Source: Hydrogenophaga sp.
GTDB taxonomy: Bacteria > Pseudomonadota > Gammaproteobacteria > Burkholderiales > Burkholderiaceae_C
Direction of reading: 5' to 3'
Assembly (NCBI RefSeq): GCF_030373245.1
Contig: NZ_JAUCZF010000004.1
Coordinates: 357,385-421,384 of the forward strand
Length of the DNA stretch: 64,000 nucleotides
Both the position numbers and the translations under genes were made by a program. This document shows positions 9,750-17,268 of the stretch, in pieces. Positions within the stretch are counted from its first letter, which is position 1, and every line of letters begins with the position of its first letter. Below the pieces are notes generated by a model. It was given only the letters and a program-made list of their open reading frames with translations, was not told where the DNA came from and ran no database searches.

Positions 9750-9956
9750 ATGGCTGATCCGGTTGAATTTGTTGTCAAGAAGCTGCCCTACGATCTGAGC
9801 AGCCATGGTGGTTTGGCCTTGGTCGGGCGCCTGTTCAAGCGCATCAACCTGAGCGCGATGGTCGACCCTAGGTACCCGTTGCTGTCATCCGACCACGGGC
9901 CTTATAGCTGCCATCCCGGTTGTAATGATCGGCAAGTCCTCTGGAGTCAAACGTGA
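9750..9956 (+). pseudogene. Transposase N-terminal remnant (IS1380/IS4-like)
   Basis: The first ~45 residues (MADPVEFVVKKLPYDLSS then HGGLALVGRLFKRINL) resemble the N-terminus of IS1380-type DDE transposases. The match stops at about 9900, and the frame ends at 9956 without any catalytic region. In the 563-base gap 9630-10192 I see nothing else that is coding. The family label is tentative; being a transposase remnant is more secure. Confidence 0.55.
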
Positions 9957-10192
9957 TGGCAATCGTCGACTCGCAAGGCGATCTGATTGTCTGACCGGCG
10001 ATCTCGGGACAGTGTTTCGGACTTGGTTAGGTTTGTCAGATCTGTTAAACCTGTTCATGCATACAAAGTGCTACGCCACAGGCCCGATATCAAACACATT
10101 TTTGGGATGCCATGCGACTTCGTTTAACGACCACGATTGTGGGTATCCTGCGTTTTGCCGTTTAAATCAAAGTTGGCATCACAGGAAGACAC

Positions 10193-10657
10193 ATGCGCAT
10201 CCCTTTCCTACTCGCAGCGATCGTAGCTTCAGTTCATGCGACCGCGCAGCCTACCGCAGAGGCTATGACCGCCGAGGTTACCGACAATGTCGCAACTGAG
10301 TACGCCGACTGCGCGGCATACTTTTCCATCGTGCAAGGCGCATTCCAGAGTTCTGGCAAAGAGAATGAAGCCAAGAAGTACAAGGACGCCTCAGATAAGG
10401 CGGCCGAGTTCTCCCTACTTGCAGCTAAGCAGAGTAGGACTGAGGATATTGCAACGCGAGTCACGCTTGCCCGTTTCGAAATGAGTCTCAAGGGCATGCA
10501 AAAGACGATCGCCAACAACTACAGCAACATATCCTTGCTCATGAACAAGCACTCGGATTCTTGCGTCGAAGCTATGACGGACTCGTCCGCTCTGATTAAG
10601 CGATGGACGGAGAAGGTAACGACCAAGTACAGCAAAGGCAGCAGCGCACCGCGGTGA
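10193..10657 (+). CDS. Small exported hypothetical protein
   Basis: Unrecognised 154-aa protein. It has a clear signal peptide (residues 1-19, ending VHATAQ), then a mainly helical, Lys/Ala/Ser-rich mature part with two Cys (in YADCAAYF and SDSCVEAM) that could form a disulfide in the periplasm. A good ribosome binding site (aggaag) lies seven bases before the ATG. The gene is followed directly by a short attC-like sequence at 10659-10679, so it may be a gene cassette (inference). No function is proposed. Confidence 0.6.
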   Translation: MRIPFLLAAIVASVHATAQPTAEAMTAEVTDNVATEYADCAAYFSIVQGAFQSSGKENEAKKYKDASDKAAEFSLLAAKQSRTEDIATRVTLARFEMSLKGMQKTIANNYSNISLLMNKHSDSCVEAMTDSSALIKRWTEKVTTKYSKGSSAPR

Positions 10658-10658
10658 T

Positions 10659-10679
10659 GCCTAACTCAATTCGTTAGCC
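10659..10679 (+). repeat. attC-like core sequence (candidate, degenerate)
   Basis: GCCTAAC, then TCAATTC, then GTTAGCC: two inverted core-like boxes of the RYYYAAC / GTTRRRY type. The string TAACTCAATTCGTTAG resembles the 3' end of integron attC sites. An imperfect hairpin (CACCGCGGTG at its tip) lies just upstream at 10634-10662. The next ORF starts four bases after the core, as in integron cassettes. The third base of the last RRR is C rather than a purine, so the match is not perfect. Confidence 0.3.
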
Positions 10680-10682
10680 GTC

Positions 10683-11024
10683 ATGCCATCGATCCCCGGC
10701 TTCTGGGACGTTGGTCCCCACGATCCACTGAACGTAGAGTCCACTTGGCGTGAGTTTGTCGGCCGCGCTGGTGGCACAGTCGTCGAGCAAGTCGTCTCAA
10801 ACCCGCGGACGTTCGAGAACGCAGACTTTTTCTTTCAGGAGAAGGGGGTCGTTGCCGAACTCAAGGAAGTCGCTACTGAGTTTGGCTCTTCTGCCGCGTT
10901 CATCGCTGGCTTCGATGCGTTGATGCCCAAGGTCGTCGCCGAAAATCCGAACTGGAAGCCCCTTCTATTCGGCGGAACCGAGCCGCTGCCGAACTGGTAC
11001 AAGCCTTCGTTGACGTTCTCCTGA
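10683..11024 (+). CDS. Hypothetical protein with a D...ELK nuclease-like motif, probably truncated
   Basis: A 113-aa product. The segment NADFFFQEKGVVAELKEV has an Asp, then a Glu-x-Lys on a strand, as in PD-(D/E)XK nuclease folds. I recall longer uncharacterised proteins (about 300 aa) that begin this way, so this copy is probably the N-terminal third of a truncated gene. That rests on memory of the family and was not verified. No ribosome binding site is visible; the ATG lies four bases after the attC-like core. No gene was seen in 11025-11160. Confidence 0.45.
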   Translation: MPSIPGFWDVGPHDPLNVESTWREFVGRAGGTVVEQVVSNPRTFENADFFFQEKGVVAELKEVATEFGSSAAFIAGFDALMPKVVAENPNWKPLLFGGTEPLPNWYKPSLTFS

Positions 11025-11160
11025 TCTTCGTACGGCTTGATGGGAAACTTCTTGGTTTCGATGAGTAGGCAGCTTTGCGGAATCATCAGCTATCCTTGTG
11101 AGGTCCAACGTAGAGGTCAGCGGAAGCCGCAGGCGGTCCGATGGGTCGGCAAGTTAAAGG

Positions 11161-11751
11161 TCACTTCCAAACCTGCCACCATTTTCGGGTAGCCCCTCCA
11201 AGTAAAGGCATGGATGAAGTTGCATAGACCTCGAATTGCATGTAGTCAAGGGCCGAGTTTTCTTCATCGTGTTTGAAGCCGGCAATCTCGCCGGCAGTTC
11301 GCAAAGGCACGTCAAAGTAGAAGTCCACTTCCTTTGGCCCCAAGTCCTCCGCGTCTTGTTGTTGTTCCGCTTGCTTTACGGCGATGCCGTAGGGGGCGGG
11401 AAGAGCGCCTTCGATTTTCAGATGCCGCTTGCTCTGTTGTGCATCATGTTCAACGTACCATACTTTTTCGCCGTGCGCCCAGAACTCGGCTGAAGAGAAC
11501 ATTACGTGCTCTTCGACACGACAGGCAATAACTTTGGCGGTCCTCGACAGCACGGCCAGGCTTGACTTAGCGACTAAAGGGTGATCGCAACGCGGAGCAA
11601 TGACGAGATGCCACCCGTCGGGAAGCGCGTGACCAGTGACCGATTTGCGTCCCCATTCACCCACACTGCCGGCTTTCGAAAGTCCGAGTGTTTCAAGTCC
11701 TGCTTCAACCGCAGTCCCCTTAAATGCAAGCCAGGATAGCGAATATCCCAT
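11161..11751 (-). CDS. Hypothetical protein, 196 aa
   Basis: Unrecognised soluble protein with no signal peptide or membrane segment. The composition is typical of a globular protein, with several Trp and a His/Cys motif (APRCDHPLV). The N-terminus (MGYSLSWLAFKG) resembles small cytoplasmic hypothetical proteins of mobile regions. It runs opposite to the two preceding genes. Its start lies 21 bases from a perfect 16-bp inverted repeat (11773-11810), which could be its operator or a cassette recombination site. No Shine-Dalgarno sequence is evident. Confidence 0.5.
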   Translation of the reverse strand: MGYSLSWLAFKGTAVEAGLETLGLSKAGSVGEWGRKSVTGHALPDGWHLVIAPRCDHPLVAKSSLAVLSRTAKVIACRVEEHVMFSSAEFWAHGEKVWYVEHDAQQSKRHLKIEGALPAPYGIAVKQAEQQQDAEDLGPKEVDFYFDVPLRTAGEIAGFKHDEENSALDYMQFEVYATSSMPLLGGATRKWWQVWK

Positions 11752-11772
11752 GGTGATTTTTTACGTTCGACG

Positions 11773-11821
11773 TAAGGGATATAGTGCGGCTTGTCGCACT
11801 ATATCCCTTAACGGGTTAGGC
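11773..11821. repeat. Perfect 16-bp inverted repeat followed by GTTAGGC
   Basis: The arms 11773-11788 (TAAGGGATATAGTGCG) and 11795-11810 are exact complements with a six-base loop. A GTTAGGC heptamer, the canonical attC right core, follows at 11815-11821. No good left core (RYYYAAC) is present. It could be a degenerate attC, an operator for the gene starting at 11751, or a terminator. Confidence 0.4.
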
Positions 11822-11881
11822 GCCGGATCTTGGTGCACGGCGGCCCTTGGATCGAACTGGAAAAGCATCGGTCTTGCCAGC

Positions 11882-12280
11882 TTAGAGATGGGTTCGATAG
11901 ACCCACATAGCTGCGACCACGACGCCTATGACCAGCAACGAAATGAATAAGTACCAGAGGATACGAAGCCCAGACACTGGATGCCTTGCGGTGCGACGTT
12001 CAATGAACTCATTTCCGTGGCGAATGCCGGGCAGCCTTGAATAAGCTTCACCGAGCAACTCTCCGACACCGCTCAGAAATAGATACAGCGGTGGGCCAGC
12101 CAGGAGATAGAGGAGCCATTTGGTAGGGCCTTGAAGCTCAAACGCCCACAAGGCATACGCCGCCGCTAGCCCGACGAAGAGCCAAATAAGAAGTAGCGAA
12201 AAGGTCAGCTTCTTCGACATGAAAGGCCGGGAGTTGTCAGAGCCTGACTTGAATACATTCAGCAAAACGGAGGATAACAT
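11882..12280 (-). CDS. Small membrane protein, three predicted TM segments
   Basis: A 132-aa hypothetical protein. Hydrophobic stretches lie at about residues 25-45 (FSLLLIWLFVGLAAAYALW), 53-72 (WLLYLLAGPPLYLFLSGVG) and 105-128, so it should sit in the inner membrane. An alternative ATG at 12220 (MSKKLTFSLL) would remove 20 hydrophilic residues and gives a more usual membrane-protein start. No known domain was recognised. Confidence 0.5.
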   Translation of the reverse strand: MLSSVLLNVFKSGSDNSRPFMSKKLTFSLLLIWLFVGLAAAYALWAFELQGPTKWLLYLLAGPPLYLFLSGVGELLGEAYSRLPGIRHGNEFIERRTARHPVSGLRILWYLFISLLVIGVVVAAMWVYRTHL

Positions 12281-12600
12281 CGAACGCAGTCGTTAAACTA
12301 AGTCGCATGACTCCTCCAAAAGCCAATTAAATCAATCATATACAGCATCAAGCTGGATGCATGAACAGGTATAACGAAAACGGCAAACCCGTTCGGTCTA
12401 GGTTGCCGTCTGCGAAACAGTTTAGCGGCGAGTCATGGACACGAATGGCAGAGCCTGCCGACACTTGGCAACCCCTGGTCGGCGAATGAGGGATCGAGGA
12501 CGGAAGACCGCTCAGGGTCGCGAAGAGCCGGTCGCCTTGGCCGGAAGGAGTCGCTTGGCACCTTGTGCGACCCATCTCCGCTGAGTGGCCGCTGCTGAAG

Positions 12601-12690
12601 GTACAGCGGCCGGTCGCCCCGCAGGATGACGAATGGCAGGTTGCGGCGGCGGCTGGCATCCGGCTGCAAAACCTGACCGGCTGCTGTCAG
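12601..12690 (+). repeat. Diverged intergenic repeat, copy 1
   Basis: Shares GTACAGCGG and, exactly 30 bases on, GAATGGC with the stretch at 15551, with looser similarity afterwards ending in CAGCC. The whole gap 12281-12837 holds no convincing gene; ORFs on the minus strand here lack any family resemblance. Confidence 0.35.
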
Positions 12691-12837
12691 CCTTAGGCCG
12701 CCGGCCAGTGTGCAGTATGGGGTGCAGGTTCATGCCGACAACCAAGTCTTGTGCTCCTCCGGTACGCCAGCTACACGGATGACCTAAGGCCGTTGAGCGC
12801 TGCGTAGCACAGTCAGCGAGCTTTGTATGCCGGGATC

Positions 12838-13698
12838 TCAGCAAACAAACGGCGGTTTTGTCGAGGGCACGCACGCGGTGTGCTTGGCGATCCAGTCCGC
12901 GTAGGCGTGGACGGCCACATATACCCCAGGCTTATCGGCCCGACCGCAACCGTCGCCAAAGCTGACCACCCCCAACAAAATCGCCGAATTGCCTTGACGC
13001 CGATAGAGCGGACCTCCGCTGTCACCTCGACAAGCATCCCTGTTCAACGCTCCGGCGCAAATGACATTGGGGGGCAGGCCCCCACCGTGAAGCTTCGCGC
13101 ATGTGCCCGCATCCACCAGAGGGACGTCGACGGCCATCAAGTCCAACGACTTCCAACCACGTTCCATGGTTTTCCCCCAGCCGCTTACCGTTGCCGTCCC
13201 CGGCGGCGTCAACAGGGCCAGCGCCTTATGAGCGGAAGCCACAGACATCGGCAAGGTTGTGACAAGTGGCTTGGCCGCTTTGACCAGCGCAAGGTCATGA
13301 ATGCGGTTGCGGCAATCGTAGCCGTCGGCTATCACGAACGTCTGCGGCATCACCAAAGAAATAGCATCACCCAACCTATTCGAACCGTACCCAATCCAGA
13401 AAGCTTCCTTGCGTAATTCGATGCATGGCTGGGTTCCATCGTTCTTCTCAAAGAGGCAGTGCGCTGCGGTGAGAATCCATTCGCTGCTAACGACCGTGCC
13501 GCCGCAGAAGACACCGTCCAAGTGACTGAGGGAATTGCGGTCGATGAGGGCGACTTGCCAGGGCGCCTGCCCTCTCGGGACCTCCACGCCGCCAATGACA
13601 TCTGGCTTCAGCGTCCCCAGCGGCACCATGCCCTGGGTCTGAGCATGCAGCGAAGACACGAGAAACAAACCGCCGATCGTAATCGCAAGGAGCTTCAT
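12838..13698 (-). CDS. Exported trypsin-like serine protease (S1 family)
   Basis: A 286-aa protein with a signal peptide (residues 1-19, ending SLHAQ), a short propeptide-like segment and a full chymotrypsin-fold domain beginning VIGGVEVPRGQAPWQV. The catalytic triad is His80 (TAAHC), Asp135 (HDLALVK) and Ser227 (GDSGGPL). Asp221, six residues before the Ser, occupies the S1-pocket position and predicts cleavage after Arg/Lys. Several Cys pairs imply disulfides, so it should act in the periplasm or outside the cell. Its ATG overlaps the stop of the upstream 502-aa gene by four bases, implying coupled synthesis. Full S1 trypsin-like enzymes of this kind are uncommon in betaproteobacteria. Confidence 0.92.
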   Translation of the reverse strand: MKLLAITIGGLFLVSSLHAQTQGMVPLGTLKPDVIGGVEVPRGQAPWQVALIDRNSLSHLDGVFCGGTVVSSEWILTAAHCLFEKNDGTQPCIELRKEAFWIGYGSNRLGDAISLVMPQTFVIADGYDCRNRIHDLALVKAAKPLVTTLPMSVASAHKALALLTPPGTATVSGWGKTMERGWKSLDLMAVDVPLVDAGTCAKLHGGGLPPNVICAGALNRDACRGDSGGPLYRRQGNSAILLGVVSFGDGCGRADKPGVYVAVHAYADWIAKHTACVPSTKPPFVC

Positions 13699-15203
13699 TG
13701 CACCTCAGAGTACAGAACGGGCATGTGTGCGTCGCGTCGAGCTTTGTTGGACTCGATCTTGGATTTGAGCAGATCGATGCGAGCCGCCGTGATGTCCGAT
13801 GCCACCGGGCTCGCGGCCGCCAAAGCTTCTGCCAGTTCTTCTTCAGCCTGCGTGACCTTGAGGTCTGCAAGCAGCACGCCGTTCGCGGCCGCACGCTCTG
13901 CCTCGGCCTCGGTCGCTTTCTGCTCGCTGGTCTTCGGAAGCAGCTTGTCCTTGAGCACGGTGCTCACCTCCGTCTTGGCGGCCGATAGCGCGTTACCGAA
14001 GAACTGTGCCAGCTTGCTGCCCTCGCGTGTTTCGGACAAAGTCAGTTGGGTCGTGACGTGGGTGAATAGTTTGCCAGTGACCAACGTGCGAGCAGCCTGT
14101 ACGTTCGGGTCGTTGGCAAAGCGAGAGCAGATGGGGGCAGCGGTCCCTGCCGCGGGCGTGAAGCTTCCGCACAGTTGCTGCGCCCAATCGACACGCAACG
14201 GGCTGCGGTTGGCCTGCGCTGACGTCGACTCCATGCTTGCCCTCGGCACGTCCAGCTCGTACGTGCAACGCGTGTCACCGAGCTGGAACTTCTCCGGCGT
14301 CTGCGCGTTAAGGCGCCTGATCTCTGTACAGTACCGTGCCGTCGCTGCTGCCAGCGTCGTCCCTTCGAACAGCGAGGGAGGTGGTGGCACGGCCTTCTTG
14401 ACAGCGGGCATCAGAATGTCCATGGCAAGCAACCAGGGTGACAACGTCGCTTCCAGCTGCGTCTTGGCTTTGGTCGCATCGGACGTCTCGGCAGGGAAGG
14501 CGATCGGCAAACTGGTTGCCGCCGTCAAGAGCGCGTTGGGAGCGACCAGCTCGCTGCCTTGGACCACGTCATGGAACAGAAAATCCGCCTGCCCGAAAGG
14601 CTGGGCGCTCCCCGGCAACGACATGGCCATGGCGAGCAAAAAGTCTCGCTGCTTACCCGCAAACCAGCCCGTGTCCTCGAAGTCACCGTTATGGCGCAGG
14701 TACTGAGGAACCAACCTGAAGAACTTGGCTCCCTTAATAGGCACCACCTTGGCTTCAAACTGGAGGTTGGCATGCTGCAGCCCATGGAACGGCGTGGATG
14801 GGTTGGCCCATCCAAACTCGGCGGCAGACGCCGCACCTTGTTTGAACGTGCCGCGGACAACGGCCAAGCAAGTGCTGGCAACGATCAGGTCCGCGTCCTG
14901 TCCCACCTTGTAGAACGAGGCGCCGTTGCGCGCGGTGGTGGTAGACGTCTTCGCCTGCCCGGCCGCCTTGAGTGCTTCCGCAGCGGCGTCCACCGTGCCT
15001 TCGATCAGCTTCGGTGCTATGGCCGCAATCAACCCTCCTATCAGTGCGCTCCTGTTCACCTCGTCAACGGTCGGGTCCGGTTCGTGAGGGCATCTTTCAA
15101 GCCAACCTACCCGCGTTTCGCGGGCATCGTTCGCTTGGGCGAGCTGACCACCTGTTACCAGAACCAACAAGAAGGCCAATCCAAGGGCATTGACGAGACG
15201 CAT
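13695..15203 (-). CDS. Exported protein of unknown function coupled to the trypsin-like protease
   Basis: Unrecognised 502-aa protein. A signal peptide covers residues 1-24 (LAFLLVLVTGGQLAQA). A Gly/Ala-rich hydrophobic segment lies at about 52-75 (ALIGGLIAAIAPKLIEG), followed by a mixed globular region with several Cys. The C-terminus is a charged, Ala/Glu-rich coiled coil (about 400-490). A good ribosome binding site (acggag) precedes the ATG. Its stop overlaps the protease start (ATGA), so the two products are made together and may work together, for instance as protease plus chaperone, inhibitor or substrate (inference). Confidence 0.75.
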   Translation of the reverse strand: MRLVNALGLAFLLVLVTGGQLAQANDARETRVGWLERCPHEPDPTVDEVNRSALIGGLIAAIAPKLIEGTVDAAAEALKAAGQAKTSTTTARNGASFYKVGQDADLIVASTCLAVVRGTFKQGAASAAEFGWANPSTPFHGLQHANLQFEAKVVPIKGAKFFRLVPQYLRHNGDFEDTGWFAGKQRDFLLAMAMSLPGSAQPFGQADFLFHDVVQGSELVAPNALLTAATSLPIAFPAETSDATKAKTQLEATLSPWLLAMDILMPAVKKAVPPPPSLFEGTTLAAATARYCTEIRRLNAQTPEKFQLGDTRCTYELDVPRASMESTSAQANRSPLRVDWAQQLCGSFTPAAGTAAPICSRFANDPNVQAARTLVTGKLFTHVTTQLTLSETREGSKLAQFFGNALSAAKTEVSTVLKDKLLPKTSEQKATEAEAERAAANGVLLADLKVTQAEEELAEALAAASPVASDITAARIDLLKSKIESNKARRDAHMPVLYSEVQ

Positions 15204-15550
15204 GGTGCAACGCTCCGTTCAAGGTTATCTGGATAGCATACCGGCGCAGCCGCCCCCGGACATCCTCAATTCATATGAACAGACGGCCCGATCACGCGTA
15301 GATTGCCATGTGACACGCGCAAGACTTCTGACATTCCAGGACTGCCGCATACATCAATTGCAAGAATCAAAAGCTCTAGACACAAAGGGTCGACATAGGC
15401 GAGATTGTTCAGCGTCAGCGGACTCACTCACCGCAAAGAGCGCATATCCGTAGCAATTCGTCGCTCGCACGTCTGCCGCACTAGGGCGCCGAGAACAGCC
15501 GTTTGCACAAAAACTGGCGGCGGGCCGTCACCAGTTGAGCGGTTTCGGGT

Positions 15551-15640
15551 GTACAGCGGTCCGATGGGAATCCGAAGAACGAATGGCGGGCTTAAGAGCC
15601 GCCGGACAATGATTGCCCGTTCTGACAGTCCGCAATCAGC
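15551..15640 (+). repeat. Diverged intergenic repeat, copy 2
   Basis: Direct-orientation counterpart of 12601-12690, with the same GTACAGCGG to GAATGGC spacing of 30 bases. The two copies lie on either side of the protease operon. The surrounding gap 15204-15735 contains no other feature I can support. Confidence 0.35.
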
Positions 15641-15735
15641 CTGGGGGACGCCTGCTGATCACCACCTTGGCTGTGCATATCATGCCGTCAGTGCCCCTCT
15701 GAAGCCAACCCGCGTTCTTCACTTCGGGTATCGCG

Positions 15736-17268
15736 TCAAATGTAGTAGCGAAATGGAAGCGGAGGCAGTTCGTTCTTGCGAGGTGCAGCCGTCAATATTT
15801 CACCGACCGCATCGGCGAAGCGCAGTGTCACCGGCACGCCGTCTCCATAGATACACGCGTTGTAATTTAGCTTGGTTAGTGCGAGCACGTCCGCCATGAC
15901 CTGCTCAATGTCCGCCACCCCTCGGCAAATCTCGATTGACAGTGGGTTAGGCACCTCGCGGCCGGCGTAAGTCTGTAGCCTCGGCACGAAGCCCTTGGTC
16001 CAGAGATACGCCATCCACCGCGATTTAATCCAGCCCACACCTCGGGTGATGTTTATCGTGCCGTGCCTGTAGAGCTTCATGCCCGCATCCTGGCGGATAC
16101 GCACGCACACCACATTGGTCTCGGGCGGCACGGTCTCCTTGAAGCCATCCCACTCCTCGGCCGAGAAACGCGTCTTGCCGTGGATGAAGAGCTCCTTGGG
16201 GGCCTGGCCGCTATGGTTCTTGCGATATGCGTCCACGACCATCGCCATCAGGGATTTGGCCTTCTCCTTGGGGAGGTGGAAGTCGTCCTTGGTCGAGGTG
16301 AGCCATGGGCCGACCGCTCCGCGAAACACGATGCCGTCGCCGGAGTCAAGGAACATCTGAGCGCCGCAGCAGGCGTTGCCGGGTTCGGCCGATGACGAAT
16401 CCTTCTTGAAGACGATGCCGACATAGCAGACGCCGGGGCGCGATGCCGCAAGCTGCCAAGGCTTGCCGCCGGCCTTGAAGAAGCAGGTCGTGGCGAGATT
16501 CCACGCAAGGGTCGCAGGGTCTTGAAGGCCGCGGCTTGGCATGCCGTTCTCGCGGACGAATTCTTCGGGTGCGAGCGTGGTCTCGCGGACCACTTGCACC
16601 GCCGCCTTGTGCTCCAACAGCCGGGCTTTGAGCTGATTGTGGAAGTCGAGCTCGTAGAGGTAAATCTCGGCTGATGCGTTGTCTTCTTCGAACAGGCCCG
16701 GAGCCTTGAGCAGGCGGTTCGCCGCCGCCTTGTCCATCAGCACGCCGGAGCGCTGCTTCTGATTGGCCTCGACCTTCGACTGCGGGCGGCAATACTTGTG
16801 GACATCCTCGGGCACAACGGCCATCCACAAATCTATGGTCGATTCGCTACCGTCGCGCAAGTGATCTGCGATCGCATCGGAAAAGAGCGAGACGGCCTTG
16901 TGGATCGCTTGATGGCGATCGGCGATGCGGATCGCATTGGCGAGCTCGGCAGCGTCGATTTCCAGCCATGTCGCGGGCTGAGCGGGCCACTCCACGCCGA
17001 ACAGTGCTTGGAAGCCCGGAAACATGGTGTGGTTAGGGTTGTTGGCCAGCGCCGGGGCGATGGGCTTGGCCAAACGCGCGACGCACGCCGAGTACCGACG
17101 CAGGCCTTCCTTTGTGGACACCACACCGATGCGGAGCTTCGACCCTGCCTGAGGGCTCTCCTTTGGGCCATACAGCAGCAGACCGTCCTTGGGATGCTCC
17201 ATGGACTGCCCGTAGCCGAACAGCAGCTCGGGCTCAGCGATCTCGATCAGATTGAGTTCGAGGATCAT
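15736..17268 (-). CDS. Short prokaryotic Argonaute (MID-PIWI), SPARTA component
   Basis: A 510-aa short pAgo, the length typical of proteins with only MID and PIWI domains. The N-terminal half carries the MID-like region (about 70-260). The C-terminal half has short-pAgo PIWI hallmarks: CYVGIVFKKD, AQMFLDSGDGIVFRGAVGP, ELFIHGKTRF and NITRGVGWIKSRWMAYL. I cannot find an intact DEDX catalytic tetrad, as expected for short pAgos that bind but do not cut target. In known SPARTA complexes the pAgo uses guide RNA to find ssDNA and activates the partner TIR. The start overlaps the TIR-APAZ stop by four bases, so the two are one operon. Confidence 0.9.
   Translation of the reverse strand: MILELNLIEIAEPELLFGYGQSMEHPKDGLLLYGPKESPQAGSKLRIGVVSTKEGLRRYSACVARLAKPIAPALANNPNHTMFPGFQALFGVEWPAQPATWLEIDAAELANAIRIADRHQAIHKAVSLFSDAIADHLRDGSESTIDLWMAVVPEDVHKYCRPQSKVEANQKQRSGVLMDKAAANRLLKAPGLFEEDNASAEIYLYELDFHNQLKARLLEHKAAVQVVRETTLAPEEFVRENGMPSRGLQDPATLAWNLATTCFFKAGGKPWQLAASRPGVCYVGIVFKKDSSSAEPGNACCGAQMFLDSGDGIVFRGAVGPWLTSTKDDFHLPKEKAKSLMAMVVDAYRKNHSGQAPKELFIHGKTRFSAEEWDGFKETVPPETNVVCVRIRQDAGMKLYRHGTINITRGVGWIKSRWMAYLWTKGFVPRLQTYAGREVPNPLSIEICRGVADIEQVMADVLALTKLNYNACIYGDGVPVTLRFADAVGEILTAAPRKNELPPLPFRYYI

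Noticed and set aside
12512..12874. 120-aa minus-strand ORF
   Set aside because: Low-complexity Ser/Arg/Pro-rich translation overlapping the protease 3' end and the diverged repeat.
13459..14706. 415-aa plus-strand ORF
   Set aside because: Antisense to the protease and 502-aa genes, both of which have signal peptides, and the protease has full catalytic motifs.
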